The position numbers and the translations under genes are program-made. The notes under the pieces are model-generated. The model did no database searches. It was not told the origin of the DNA and saw only the letters and a list, made by a program, of their open reading frames with translations. From NCBI GenBank assembly GCA_900771185.1, contig CAAGND010000106.1:1-5374 (forward strand): a stretch of DNA of 5,374 bases, in the 5' to 3' direction. This stretch comes from Clostridia bacterium. Its GTDB lineage: Bacteria > Bacillota > Clostridia > Oscillospirales > Acutalibacteraceae. Of this stretch, positions 1 to 5,374 are shown one piece after another (within the stretch, counting starts at the first letter, position 1; the number at the start of each line of letters is the position of its first letter).

Positions 1-10
1 GCCGTTTTAT

Positions 11-38
11 GTGTCATTCATATTTCGGCGGTTATAAT
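11..38 (+). promoter_or_regulatory. Candidate sigma-70/sigma-A promoter of uxuA
   Basis: A consensus -10 hexamer TATAAT lies at 33-38. A partial -35, GTGTCA at 11-16, matches TTGACA at four of six positions with a 16-nt spacer. Transcription would begin near 45, just before the ribosome binding site, so the leader would be very short. This favours uxuA being the first gene of its unit, but only 59 bases upstream are visible and the real promoter could lie further left. Inference from motif matching only. Confidence 0.35.
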
Positions 39-45
39 AAAACAA

Positions 46-53
46 AAGGGGGA
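46..53 (+). promoter_or_regulatory. Ribosome binding site of uxuA; decides the start
   Basis: The G-rich run AAGGGGGA ends six bases before the ATG at 60. An in-frame ATG at 9 would add 17 residues that do not look like UxuA, and the binding site itself would lie inside that extension. The ATG at 60 begins with the usual family N-terminus (MQMTFRWFG). Confidence 0.7.
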
Positions 54-59
54 AATTTA

Positions 60-1130
60 ATGCAAATGACTTTTCGCTGGTTCGGCGACAACAAGGACAC
101 CGTTTCGCTCGAACAAATACGTCAGATTCCCGGTGTTACCGGTATCGTTCCTGCTCTGCACAATCTTCCTGCCGGTGAACCGTGGCCGCTCGATATGATA
201 ATGGACATGAAAGCCGAGATAGAAGCCGCCGGTCTCACCATGGAGTGCATCGAGAGCGTCAATGTTCACGAGGATATAAAGCTCGGCAACGAGAACGCCG
301 ACAAATATATTGATAACTACATCACCAGCATCCGCAATCTCGCAAAGGCGGGTGTCAAGGTTATCTGCTATAATTTCATGCCGGTTTTCGACTGGACACG
401 AACAGATCTTGCCATGGATATGGGTGACGGCGCAACCTGCCTGTCCTATAACGGTGTGCAGATTGAGGGCAAAAGCCCCGAGGACATGTTCCGCGAGATA
501 GATGAAAACTCAAACGGCTATGCCATGCCCGGCTGGGAAACAGAGCGCATGGGCGAAATCAAGGAACTTTTCGCGAAATACAAGGGGATTACAGAGGATG
601 ACCTTGTCAGAAATCTGAAGCATTTCCTTGAGCGCATCATCCCGGTGTGTGAGGAATGCGGCGTGAAGATGGCGATTCACCCGGATGATCCGCCATGGGA
701 GATTTTCGGTCTTCCGAGAATCATCAAGAACAGCGCTGACCTTGAACGTCTGCTTTCACTTGTTGACAGCCCCGCAAACGGAATAACTTTCTGCACAGGC
801 TCGCTCGGCGCTTCAAAGAACAACGACCTGCCCGCCATGATAAGAAAGTTCGGAGACCGCATCTATTTTGCACATCTTCGCAATGTGCTTATCCGCGACG
901 GCTGGTTCAATGAAACGGCGCACCTCTCCTCTGAGGGTTCGCTTGATATGTATGAAATAGTCAGGGCGCTCTATGAGAGCGGATTTGACGGATATATCCG
1001 TCCGGACCACGGCAGAATGCTCTGGGGAGAGACTGCAAGACCCGGCTACGGCCTCTATGACAGAGCGCTCGGCGCCGCATATATCAACGGTCTTTGGGAG
1101 GCTGTGTCAAAGGCAGAAAAGAAAGGATGA
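60..1130 (+). CDS. uxuA: D-mannonate dehydratase
   Basis: Cytoplasmic enzyme of hexuronate catabolism that dehydrates D-mannonate to 2-keto-3-deoxy-D-gluconate. The 356-residue product matches the shorter Firmicutes UxuA form (the E. coli protein is about 394). Recognisable family blocks are the N-terminal FRWFGDNKD, the PGVTGIVPALHNLPAGEPW stretch (residues 24-42), the KVICYNFMPVFDWTRTDL region (100-117) and the C-terminal YIRPDHGRMLWGE (312-324). By analogy with characterised TIM-barrel UxuA enzymes, likely metal ligands are H207 (in AIHPDDPPW), C245 (in ITFCTGSLG), H272 (in FAHLRNV) and D316, with H317 as a probable catalytic residue; all are present, so the enzyme should be active. The start at 60 is set by the Shine-Dalgarno sequence. 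An SDR gene follows after 6 nt, indicating one operon. No regulator or transporter of the pathway is visible here. Confidence 0.95.
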   Translation: MQMTFRWFGDNKDTVSLEQIRQIPGVTGIVPALHNLPAGEPWPLDMIMDMKAEIEAAGLTMECIESVNVHEDIKLGNENADKYIDNYITSIRNLAKAGVKVICYNFMPVFDWTRTDLAMDMGDGATCLSYNGVQIEGKSPEDMFREIDENSNGYAMPGWETERMGEIKELFAKYKGITEDDLVRNLKHFLERIIPVCEECGVKMAIHPDDPPWEIFGLPRIIKNSADLERLLSLVDSPANGITFCTGSLGASKNNDLPAMIRKFGDRIYFAHLRNVLIRDGWFNETAHLSSEGSLDMYEIVRALYESGFDGYIRPDHGRMLWGETARPGYGLYDRALGAAYINGLWEAVSKAEKKG

Positions 1131-1136
1131 AGAAAG

Positions 1137-1988
1137 ATGATGAACCATGAAAACCTTAAAGGACGCGTTGCCGTTGTGACGGGCGGCGGCGGAGTGCTTT
1201 GCAGCGGATTTGCAAAGGATCTCGCCAATGTCGGCGTGAAGGTTGCCATTCTCGACCTGCGTGAAGATGCTGCGCAGAAGGTTGCGGACGAGATAAACGC
1301 CGCCGGCGGCGAGGCTATGGGCGTTGCCTGCAACGTTCTTGAGGCTGAGAGCCTTGAAGCGGCACGCCAGAAGATAAACAGCGCATGGGGCGCATGCGAT
1401 ATTCTCATAAACGGCGCGGGCGGCAACTCACCAAAGGGCACCACCACCAAGGATACGCTGGAGCTTGAGGACATTGCCCACAAGGCGGAGGGCGTCAAGA
1501 CATTCTTCGACCTCGATGCCAAAGGAATCGAATTCGTTTTCAATCTCAACTTCCTCGGCACACTGCTCACAACGCAGTGCTTCGCCAAGGATATGGTTGG
1601 CAGAGAGAACACAACGATTATCAACATTTCCTCAATGAACTCCTTTAAGCCTCTCACAAGAATTCCCGCTTACTCAGCGGCAAAGGCAGCTATTTCAAAC
1701 TTCACTCAATGGATGGCTGTTCACTTTGCGGATGTCGGAATAAGAGTTAACGCTATTGCTCCAGGATTCTTCTCAACAATCCAGAATGCAAAGCTTCTTT
1801 ATAACGAGGACGGCTCTCTCACAGAGCGTTCAAACAAAATTATTACCCACACCCCCATGCGCCGTTTCGGCGTGCCGGAGGATCTGACCGGCTCACTGCT
1901 GTTCATGTGCGATGAGGAGCAGTCAGGCTTCATCACCGGTGTGGTCCTCCCCGTAGACGGCGGCTTCTCAGCATATTCGGGAGTGTAA
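1137..1988 (+). CDS. uxuB: SDR-family oxidoreductase, probable D-fructuronate reductase (D-mannonate oxidoreductase)
   Basis: A 283-residue classical short-chain dehydrogenase/reductase, expected to interconvert D-fructuronate and D-mannonate with NAD(P)H and so feed UxuA. Seen: a Rossmann glycine-rich loop at T15-G16-G17-G18-G19-V20-L21-C22; an acidic residue after beta-2 (D40), which favours NAD(H); the NGAG motif (92-95); N138 in the NLNFLG helix; and a catalytic triad of S166, Y179 and K183 (YSAAK). RVNAIAPG (203-210) and the C-terminal VDGG are also typical. The substrate is inferred from position directly behind uxuA and from similarity to the Bacillus YjmF/UxuB type; E. coli UxuB belongs to an unrelated long-chain dehydrogenase family. 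A related sugar-acid SDR activity, such as gluconate 5-dehydrogenase-like, is the main alternative. AGGA at 1124-1127, inside the end of uxuA, serves the ATG at 1137; a second ATG at 1140 is possible. Confidence 0.88.
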   Translation: MMNHENLKGRVAVVTGGGGVLCSGFAKDLANVGVKVAILDLREDAAQKVADEINAAGGEAMGVACNVLEAESLEAARQKINSAWGACDILINGAGGNSPKGTTTKDTLELEDIAHKAEGVKTFFDLDAKGIEFVFNLNFLGTLLTTQCFAKDMVGRENTTIINISSMNSFKPLTRIPAYSAAKAAISNFTQWMAVHFADVGIRVNAIAPGFFSTIQNAKLLYNEDGSLTERSNKIITHTPMRRFGVPEDLTGSLLFMCDEEQSGFITGVVLPVDGGFSAYSGV

Positions 1989-2003
1989 AAATTGAAACAG
2001 ATA

Positions 2004-2038
2004 AAAATCCGCTTTGGCAGTTTGCCAAAGCGGATTTT
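2004..2038. terminator. Bidirectional intrinsic terminator between the SDR gene and the NERD gene
   Basis: A perfect 16-bp inverted repeat: left arm 2004-2019 (AAAATCCGCTTTGGCA), 3-nt loop 2020-2022, right arm 2023-2038. The + strand continues with TTTTAGTTTTC; the - strand reads into ATTTTTAT after the stem. The core is GC-rich and flanked by A/T runs on both sides, the classic form of a terminator shared by convergent genes. The TAA stop of the - strand NERD gene (2037-2039) overlaps the stem by two bases, and the SDR stop codon is 15 nt upstream of it. Confidence 0.92.
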
Positions 2039-2792
2039 AGTTTTCATTCTGTTTTTCCGTGTACTTGCATTTCGGGTAATTGGAACATCCGTAAAATTTT
2101 CCGTACTTGCCGTTTCTTAATATAAGCGGTATTTTACAGTATGGACAAATATGCTGTCCTTTGCAGTCATCCAGCGACTGCTTATATTCTTTGACATCCT
2201 TTTTATGTTTCAACCTCGCTTCTTTTCCCTGATACTGATTACATTTGATAAAATTATAAATCTCTCGCTTTTTCTCCTCTGTGAAAACCACATCATTTTC
2301 TTCTGCGAATACTTTTATTGCCCTTGTCATGGCCGGCAAGCTTGAGCAGACAATAGTTTCTCTTTTATCTCCGGTATTCATGTTTGATACTTTAAAATCA
2401 TTACAAATCAACAAAACTATTGAGAAAAACGGAATATCTCCAAAATCTGATAGCATATCCTTTAAATATTTAATATGATTTTTATTTTGGAGAATCGGAT
2501 TATAAAATTCATATTTATGTCCGTGCAGATAATAGTACCAGTTTCGTTTTTTGCCGTCGCCATAGACCTTGCCCTCATCATACATCTTAACCTCAACGAC
2601 ATATAATCCTTTAACTCCTACAAGTATCATATCTATTTGTGAGGTGTAACCGTCTTTTCCGTCTATAAGAACATCTTGCAGAACAAGAGCATCTAAATTG
2701 ACCTTTGAATAATATTTCGCGAGCCACTCTCCGAAATTACCTTTAAGCTCTTTTGATGTAGGTATCTTGTCAATTATGTCTGATAATCCCAT
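2037..2792 (-). CDS. NERD-domain nuclease-related protein with C-terminal topoisomerase-type zinc finger
   Basis: 251 residues, no signal peptide or membrane segment. The N-terminal half is a NERD (nuclease-related) domain: G18-N-F-G-E22, then Q52-I-D54, then E67-V-K69 on a beta-strand. This E/D/ExK set is the restriction-endonuclease-like active site and is intact. It is followed by N98-P99-I-L-Q102-N103, typical of NERD proteins. A lysine-rich linker (about 172-206) leads to a C-terminal zinc finger with C216, C219, C236 and C242 (CPYC...GCSNYPKC), like the fingers at the C-terminus of bacterial topoisomerase I. A DNA-binding or DNA-processing role is inferred; the true substrate is unknown. 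The gene is markedly AT-rich: the lines beginning at 2221 and 2401 are each 18/60 GC, against 38/60 in a sampled line of the SDR gene. This suggests horizontal acquisition. AGGG at 2803-2806 is a modest ribosome binding site, 10 nt before the ATG. Confidence 0.88.
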   Translation of the reverse strand: MGLSDIIDKIPTSKELKGNFGEWLAKYYSKVNLDALVLQDVLIDGKDGYTSQIDMILVGVKGLYVVEVKMYDEGKVYGDGKKRNWYYYLHGHKYEFYNPILQNKNHIKYLKDMLSDFGDIPFFSIVLLICNDFKVSNMNTGDKRETIVCSSLPAMTRAIKVFAEENDVVFTEEKKREIYNFIKCNQYQGKEARLKHKKDVKEYKQSLDDCKGQHICPYCKIPLILRNGKYGKFYGCSNYPKCKYTEKQNEN

Positions 2793-2812
2793 ATTATCAC
2801 AACCCTGATAAT
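2781..2812 (-). promoter_or_regulatory. Alternating inverted repeats around the NERD start codon
   Basis: On the + strand TGATAAT occurs at 2781-2787, its reverse complement ATTATCA at 2793-2799 and TGATAAT again at 2806-2812, with spacers of 5 and 6 nt. In the NERD transcript the middle copy could pair either with the upstream copy, leaving the AGGG ribosome binding site partly in the loop, or with the downstream copy inside codons 3-5, placing the start codon in the loop. The array could equally be an operator for a dimeric DNA-binding protein. The repeats are seen; any function is inferred. Confidence 0.45.
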
Positions 2813-2817
2813 GCTAT

Positions 2818-2851
2818 CCCCTGTATAAGTGATTATACACTGATACAGGGG
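2818..2851. other. Imperfect hairpin between DUF1015 and NERD genes
   Basis: Arms CCCCTGTAT (2818-2826) and ATACAGGGG (2843-2851) pair perfectly. After one A/G mismatch a further 4 bp (AGTG 2828-2831 with CACT 2838-2841) close on a 6-nt loop (2832-2837). Only the + strand has a T-tract after the stem (TATTTTTA, 2852-2859); the - strand, in which both flanking genes are read, continues with ATAGCATTATC. It is therefore a poor intrinsic terminator for the ddl-DUF1015 transcript, although it sits 9 nt beyond the DUF1015 stop codon. It may block antisense transcription, protect the 3' end, or act as an operator over the NERD promoter. Confidence 0.6.
2832..2837 (-). promoter_or_regulatory. Candidate -10 element of the NERD gene promoter
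   Basis: On the - strand the hairpin loop reads exactly TATAAT, the consensus -10 hexamer. Transcription would begin near 2825, about 33 nt before the NERD ATG at 2792, a plausible leader length. No good -35 is seen at 16-18 nt: the region is A-rich (GTAAAA), and TTGAGA is present but about 26 nt away. This is either an activator-dependent or weak promoter, or a chance match. It would let NERD be expressed separately from the ddl unit. Confidence 0.4.
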
Positions 2852-2860
2852 TATTTTTAC

Positions 2861-4102
2861 TCATCTCAACTTATGCACAAACAGTCCGCTCAACAGCTTC
2901 GGCTCGAACCATGTGGATTTGGGAGGCATTATTTTCCCTGCGTCCGCGATATCCATGAGATCATCGGTGGTGGTTGGATACATCGAAAACGCAAGCACCA
3001 TATCGCTCTGTGCCCTGCGTTCAAGCTCTCCGAGCCCCCTGATTCCGCCGACAAAGTCTATACGCTTGTCCGTTCTCGGGTCATCTATACCGAGCACCGG
3101 TGAAATCAGATTCTGCTGCAGAATCGAAACATCGAGCGCCGCCACCGGGTCGCTTTCATCAAACGTGCCGCTCTTCGCCTTAAGGCAATACCACTCGCCG
3201 TCAAGATACATCCCGAAGGTGTGCTTCTCTTTGGGTCTGTACGGTGATTCCGGCGCCTTTTCGATTTCAAATTTTTCCGCCGCCCTGGCCATGAACTCAT
3301 CTTTTGACAAAGAGTTCAAATCCTTAATGACGCGGTTATAATCCATTATGGCAAGCTCGCTCTGAGCGAAAAGCACCGCCAGGAAGAAGTTGAATTCCTC
3401 GCTGCCGTCATAGTCGGGATTCTCGGCTCTGCGCTTCTGACCTACTTTTACCGCTGATGCCGCACGGTGATGGCCGTCCGCTATATATAGCGCCTCGGTT
3501 GCGGCAAAAAGCTTTGAAATTTCAGCAATTATCTCCGGGCTGTCAACCACCCAGACAGTCTGAGCCACACCGTCCGAAACAAAATCATAGACAGGCTTGT
3601 GTGCCGCTTGCCACTGTGCAACAAGAGCAGAAATCTCGGCATTGTCCCTGTAAGTCAGGAAAATGGGCCCGGTGTTTGCGTCGCAGTAATCAACATGGTT
3701 GATTCTGTCCTGTTCCTTGTCCGCTCTGGTCAGCTCGTGCTTTTTGATGACATTGTTCATATAGTCGTCAATTGAGACGCACCCGACAAGCCCCGTCTGG
3801 CTTCTGCCGTCCATTATCTGACGGTAGATATATATGTTATCGGTGCTGTCCTGCCTGCAAACGCCGTCACTCTCCAGCTTTTGAAGATTTTCGGCAGCTT
3901 TCCTATATACCGTTTCAGAGTAAAGCTCCGTGCCCACCGGCAGATCCACCTCCGCCTTGTCAACATGCAGAAATGAATAGGGATTGTCCCTGACCATTTC
4001 ACGGGCCTCTTCGCTGTTCATGACATCATAGGGCAGCGCCGCCACCTGTGCCGCATACTCCGGCAACGGTCTGACCGCCTTGAAAGGTTTAAAAATTGCC
4101 AT
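2861..4102 (-). CDS. DUF1015 (COG4198) family protein
   Basis: 413 residues, full length, cytoplasmic (no signal or membrane segment). It has the family's conserved blocks in order: N-terminal FKPFKAVRP (4-12) and PYDV (24-27), NPYSFLHV (40-47), KHELTRADKEQDR (121-133), ADGHHR (208-213), the DPRTDKRIDFVGG region (341-353) and the C-terminal MPPKSTWFEPKL (392-403). The biochemical function of the family is not established to my knowledge. From memory, these genes often sit next to serA/serC in clostridia, and the DGHHR motif resembles the DGxxR motif of ParB-fold proteins, including the free-serine kinases SerK and SbnI; this is only a hint of phosphotransfer or serine metabolism. ddl lies 36 nt upstream on the same strand, so co-transcription is likely. 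AGGA at 4114-4117 lies 11 nt before the ATG. Confidence 0.9.
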   Translation of the reverse strand: MAIFKPFKAVRPLPEYAAQVAALPYDVMNSEEAREMVRDNPYSFLHVDKAEVDLPVGTELYSETVYRKAAENLQKLESDGVCRQDSTDNIYIYRQIMDGRSQTGLVGCVSIDDYMNNVIKKHELTRADKEQDRINHVDYCDANTGPIFLTYRDNAEISALVAQWQAAHKPVYDFVSDGVAQTVWVVDSPEIIAEISKLFAATEALYIADGHHRAASAVKVGQKRRAENPDYDGSEEFNFFLAVLFAQSELAIMDYNRVIKDLNSLSKDEFMARAAEKFEIEKAPESPYRPKEKHTFGMYLDGEWYCLKAKSGTFDESDPVAALDVSILQQNLISPVLGIDDPRTDKRIDFVGGIRGLGELERRAQSDMVLAFSMYPTTTDDLMDIADAGKIMPPKSTWFEPKLLSGLFVHKLR

Positions 4103-4138
4103 ACCTTCAACTTTCCTTTCTGTTTATATCCACAGTGA

Positions 4139-5323
4139 TTACATCTTTCCTGTCTTTTTGCCGCCGAGCTTGATTCCAGAAAGCACATTTGTATCAAAGG
4201 AATAAGTGATGGACTCCTGTTCACGCTCTCTCTTGAGGGCAAGTGAAATCATCTCATCGATAAGCTCTGTATAATCCACTCCCGCAGGCTCCCACAGATA
4301 GAACGAAAGTGAACCGGGAATGGTGTTTATCTCATTGAGCCACACCTTGTTTTCCTTGGTGTCTATCATAAAATCTATGCGGGACACGCCGCTGCATCCG
4401 AGCACCTTAAACGCCTCAACCGCCATTGTGCGAATCTCGTCCTCGGTCTCCTTCGGGATATCCGCCGGGATCTGACGGCTCGTTGAAGCCATCCCCTTTG
4501 AACCGGACTTGGACGAGTTTCCGATATATTTGTCCTCATAGCTGAGGATATCCGTGGCGTTGAGCGGCTCCTCACAGACCGATGCTCTCGCCGACGTGCG
4601 GTCTCCGAGGACGGAGCAGTTTATCTCACGCAGGTTTTCAATGGCCGGTTCAACCAGAACCCTGTCCGCGAAATCGAAGGCGTTCGCCAGCGCAGTCTCA
4701 AGCGAATCTGTATCTCTCGCTTTGCTGATTCCTATGCTCGAGCCGAGATTTATGGGCTTGACTATGACAGGATAGGAAAATCTGCTCTCGATTTTTTCTA
4801 TTATCTTCTCCGGCTCATCATCAAAGTCTTTGGAATTCAGGCACACGCAGTCAAGAACCGGTATACCGTTATCCTTGAGCACCGTTTTCATGACATACTT
4901 ATCCATTCCGACCGCTGAGGAAAGCACATCACATCCGACATACGGGAGGTTGAGCATTTTGAGATAGCCCTGGAGTGTGCCGTCCTCCACATTCGTGCCG
5001 TGAACAACAGGGAACGCGATATCAATATAGTCAATAACATCCTTTGAAAAAGCCTTGTGCGGATATTTGACAATCAGCGCACGACCCTCATCGCTGATAA
5101 GGTTGACTCGTGTGCTCTCCGACAGCAGCCTTGAGATGTTCTTGTACGCCTCTATATCACCGATATGCTCTCCGACATACATCTCGTTGTTCTTTGTTAT
5201 ATAGATAGGTATTACCTCATATTTTTCCTTGTTCACCGCACCGATTGCCTGAATAGCGGAGATTACGGAAATCTCATGCTCGACGCTCCTGCCGCCAAAC
5301 ATCACTGCAAGCTTGATTTTCAT
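4139..5323 (-). CDS. ddl: D-alanine--D-alanine ligase
   Basis: Cytoplasmic ATP-grasp ligase joining two D-alanines for the peptidoglycan pentapeptide. The 394-residue product shows, in order: N-terminal FGGRSVEHEIS (9-19) with E15; HGTNVEDGTLQG (108-119); YPVIVKPINLGSSIGIS (184-200), the ATP-binding strand and loop with K189; VEP...REI (224-234); the omega-loop SYEDKY (261-266); RIDF with D317; and NEINTIPGS (330-338) with Mg ligands E331 and N333. K265-Y266 correspond to the KY pair of E. coli DdlB, where tyrosine favours D-Ala; VanA-type D-lactate ligases lack it, so a normal, vancomycin-susceptible dipeptide is expected. A basic tail of about 30 residues (365-394) extends past the core, which I believe is usual in this clostridial subtype. 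A TTG at 5341 would add six residues; the ATG at 5323 is preferred. Confidence 0.95.
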   Translation of the reverse strand: MKIKLAVMFGGRSVEHEISVISAIQAIGAVNKEKYEVIPIYITKNNEMYVGEHIGDIEAYKNISRLLSESTRVNLISDEGRALIVKYPHKAFSKDVIDYIDIAFPVVHGTNVEDGTLQGYLKMLNLPYVGCDVLSSAVGMDKYVMKTVLKDNGIPVLDCVCLNSKDFDDEPEKIIEKIESRFSYPVIVKPINLGSSIGISKARDTDSLETALANAFDFADRVLVEPAIENLREINCSVLGDRTSARASVCEEPLNATDILSYEDKYIGNSSKSGSKGMASTSRQIPADIPKETEDEIRTMAVEAFKVLGCSGVSRIDFMIDTKENKVWLNEINTIPGSLSFYLWEPAGVDYTELIDEMISLALKREREQESITYSFDTNVLSGIKLGGKKTGKM

Positions 5324-5330
5324 TGCTGTG

Positions 5331-5335
5331 CCCCC
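5331..5335 (-). promoter_or_regulatory. Ribosome binding site of ddl; decides the start
   Basis: GGGGG on the - strand lies 7 nt before the ATG at 5323. It resembles the GGGGGA run before uxuA. The alternative TTG start at 5341 lies upstream of this site and has no comparable G-rich sequence before it, and MKIKLAVMFGG is the expected Ddl N-terminus. Confidence 0.65.
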
Positions 5336-5337
5336 AA

Positions 5338-5374
5338 TCAATAGTTATCCGGAAGATCGTTTTCGAGCAAAACC
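5338..5374 (-). CDS. C-terminal end of an unidentified upstream gene (partial)
   Basis: Reading the - strand from the window edge, one frame gives VLLENDLPDNY followed by TGA at 5340-5338, 14 nt before the ddl ATG. The other frame checked, GFARKRSSG-stop, looks less like protein. The tight spacing and the ddl ribosome binding site within the gap suggest an upstream operon partner. Eleven residues are too few to name a family, so identity is unknown and the frame itself is tentative. Confidence 0.4.
   Translation of the reverse strand, partial: VLLENDLPDNY

Noticed and set aside
9..59. In-frame 17-residue N-terminal extension of UxuA from the ATG at 9
   Set aside because: It does not resemble the UxuA N-terminus, contains the Shine-Dalgarno sequence, and overlaps a candidate promoter; the ATG at 60 is better.
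1..60. Possible end of an upstream gene with a TAATG overlap (TAA at 58-60, ATG at 60)
   Set aside because: The frame is open for only 19 codons from the window edge (ending KQKGEI), which is expected by chance. The same bases carry a promoter-like TATAAT and the uxuA binding site, so coding is not supported.
1055..1657. A 200-codon open frame on the - strand opposite the end of uxuA and the first part of the SDR gene
   Set aside because: It is antisense to two well-supported genes in GC-rich sequence, its translation is low-complexity (Ser/Ala/Pro-rich) and no binding site or family resemblance is seen. It is a frame shadow.
2151..2478. Two short + strand open frames (64 and 65 codons) within the NERD gene
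   Set aside because: They lie antisense to a gene with intact motifs, are rich in Phe/Ile/Leu from the AT-rich complement and lack a convincing start signal.
2913..3341. A 142-codon + strand open frame opposite the DUF1015 gene
   Set aside because: Antisense shadow of a conserved full-length gene; its Ser-rich translation matches no family I recognise.
4139..5323. A VanA/VanB- or VanC-type resistance ligase
   Set aside because: The omega-loop keeps the K265-Y266 pair of D-Ala-D-Ala enzymes, and no vanH, vanX or vanS/R-like gene is visible nearby.
5324..5341. TTG start for ddl at 5341, giving a 4-nt overlap (TTGA) with the upstream stop codon
   Set aside because: The overlap is attractive for coupling, but the ATG at 5323 has a G-rich binding site at 7 nt and matches the family N-terminus.
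1..5374. CRISPR array, tRNA/rRNA, insertion sequence or attachment site
   Set aside because: No regularly spaced direct repeats, no tRNA-like cloverleaf or rRNA sequence, no transposase or integrase, and no paired terminal repeats were seen on reading both strands by eye.

Overview
The window looks like a chromosomal segment from a Gram-positive anaerobe of the Clostridia (Bacillota), probably a gut Oscillospiraceae/Lachnospiraceae-type bacterium. The D-Ala-D-Ala ligase subtype, the DUF1015 protein, the short UxuA form and the SDR-type partner of UxuA all fit this. The assignment rests on protein character only; no database search was possible.

Layout. On the + strand, positions 60-1988 carry a two-gene hexuronate unit: uxuA (mannonate dehydratase), then 6 nt later an SDR-family oxidoreductase, the probable fructuronate reductase (uxuB/YjmF type). 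It ends at a perfect 16-bp hairpin (2004-2038) with T-rich sequence on both sides, a bidirectional terminator shared with the convergent gene to its right. On the - strand, read right to left, lie the last codons of an unidentified gene (5374-5338), ddl (5323-4139), a DUF1015/COG4198 protein (4102-2861) and a NERD-domain protein with a C-terminal four-cysteine zinc finger (2792-2037).

How the genes work together. UxuA and the SDR form adjacent steps of glucuronate/galacturonate breakdown: D-fructuronate and D-mannonate are interconverted by the reductase, and D-mannonate is dehydrated to 2-keto-3-deoxygluconate by UxuA. ddl makes the D-Ala-D-Ala dipeptide for peptidoglycan; the unidentified gene, ddl and DUF1015 are closely spaced and probably one transcript. 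The NERD gene is different in character: it is clearly AT-rich, its product is nuclease-related, and it has its own upstream signals (a consensus TATAAT within a hairpin, and alternating inverted repeats around its start codon). It looks like a horizontally acquired single gene with its own control.

No stretch longer than 300 bases lacks a gene. Most of the window is ordinary metabolism and cell-wall synthesis. I do not see a convincing new multi-gene system; the most interesting part is the NERD gene and its 5' region (about 2781-2860).
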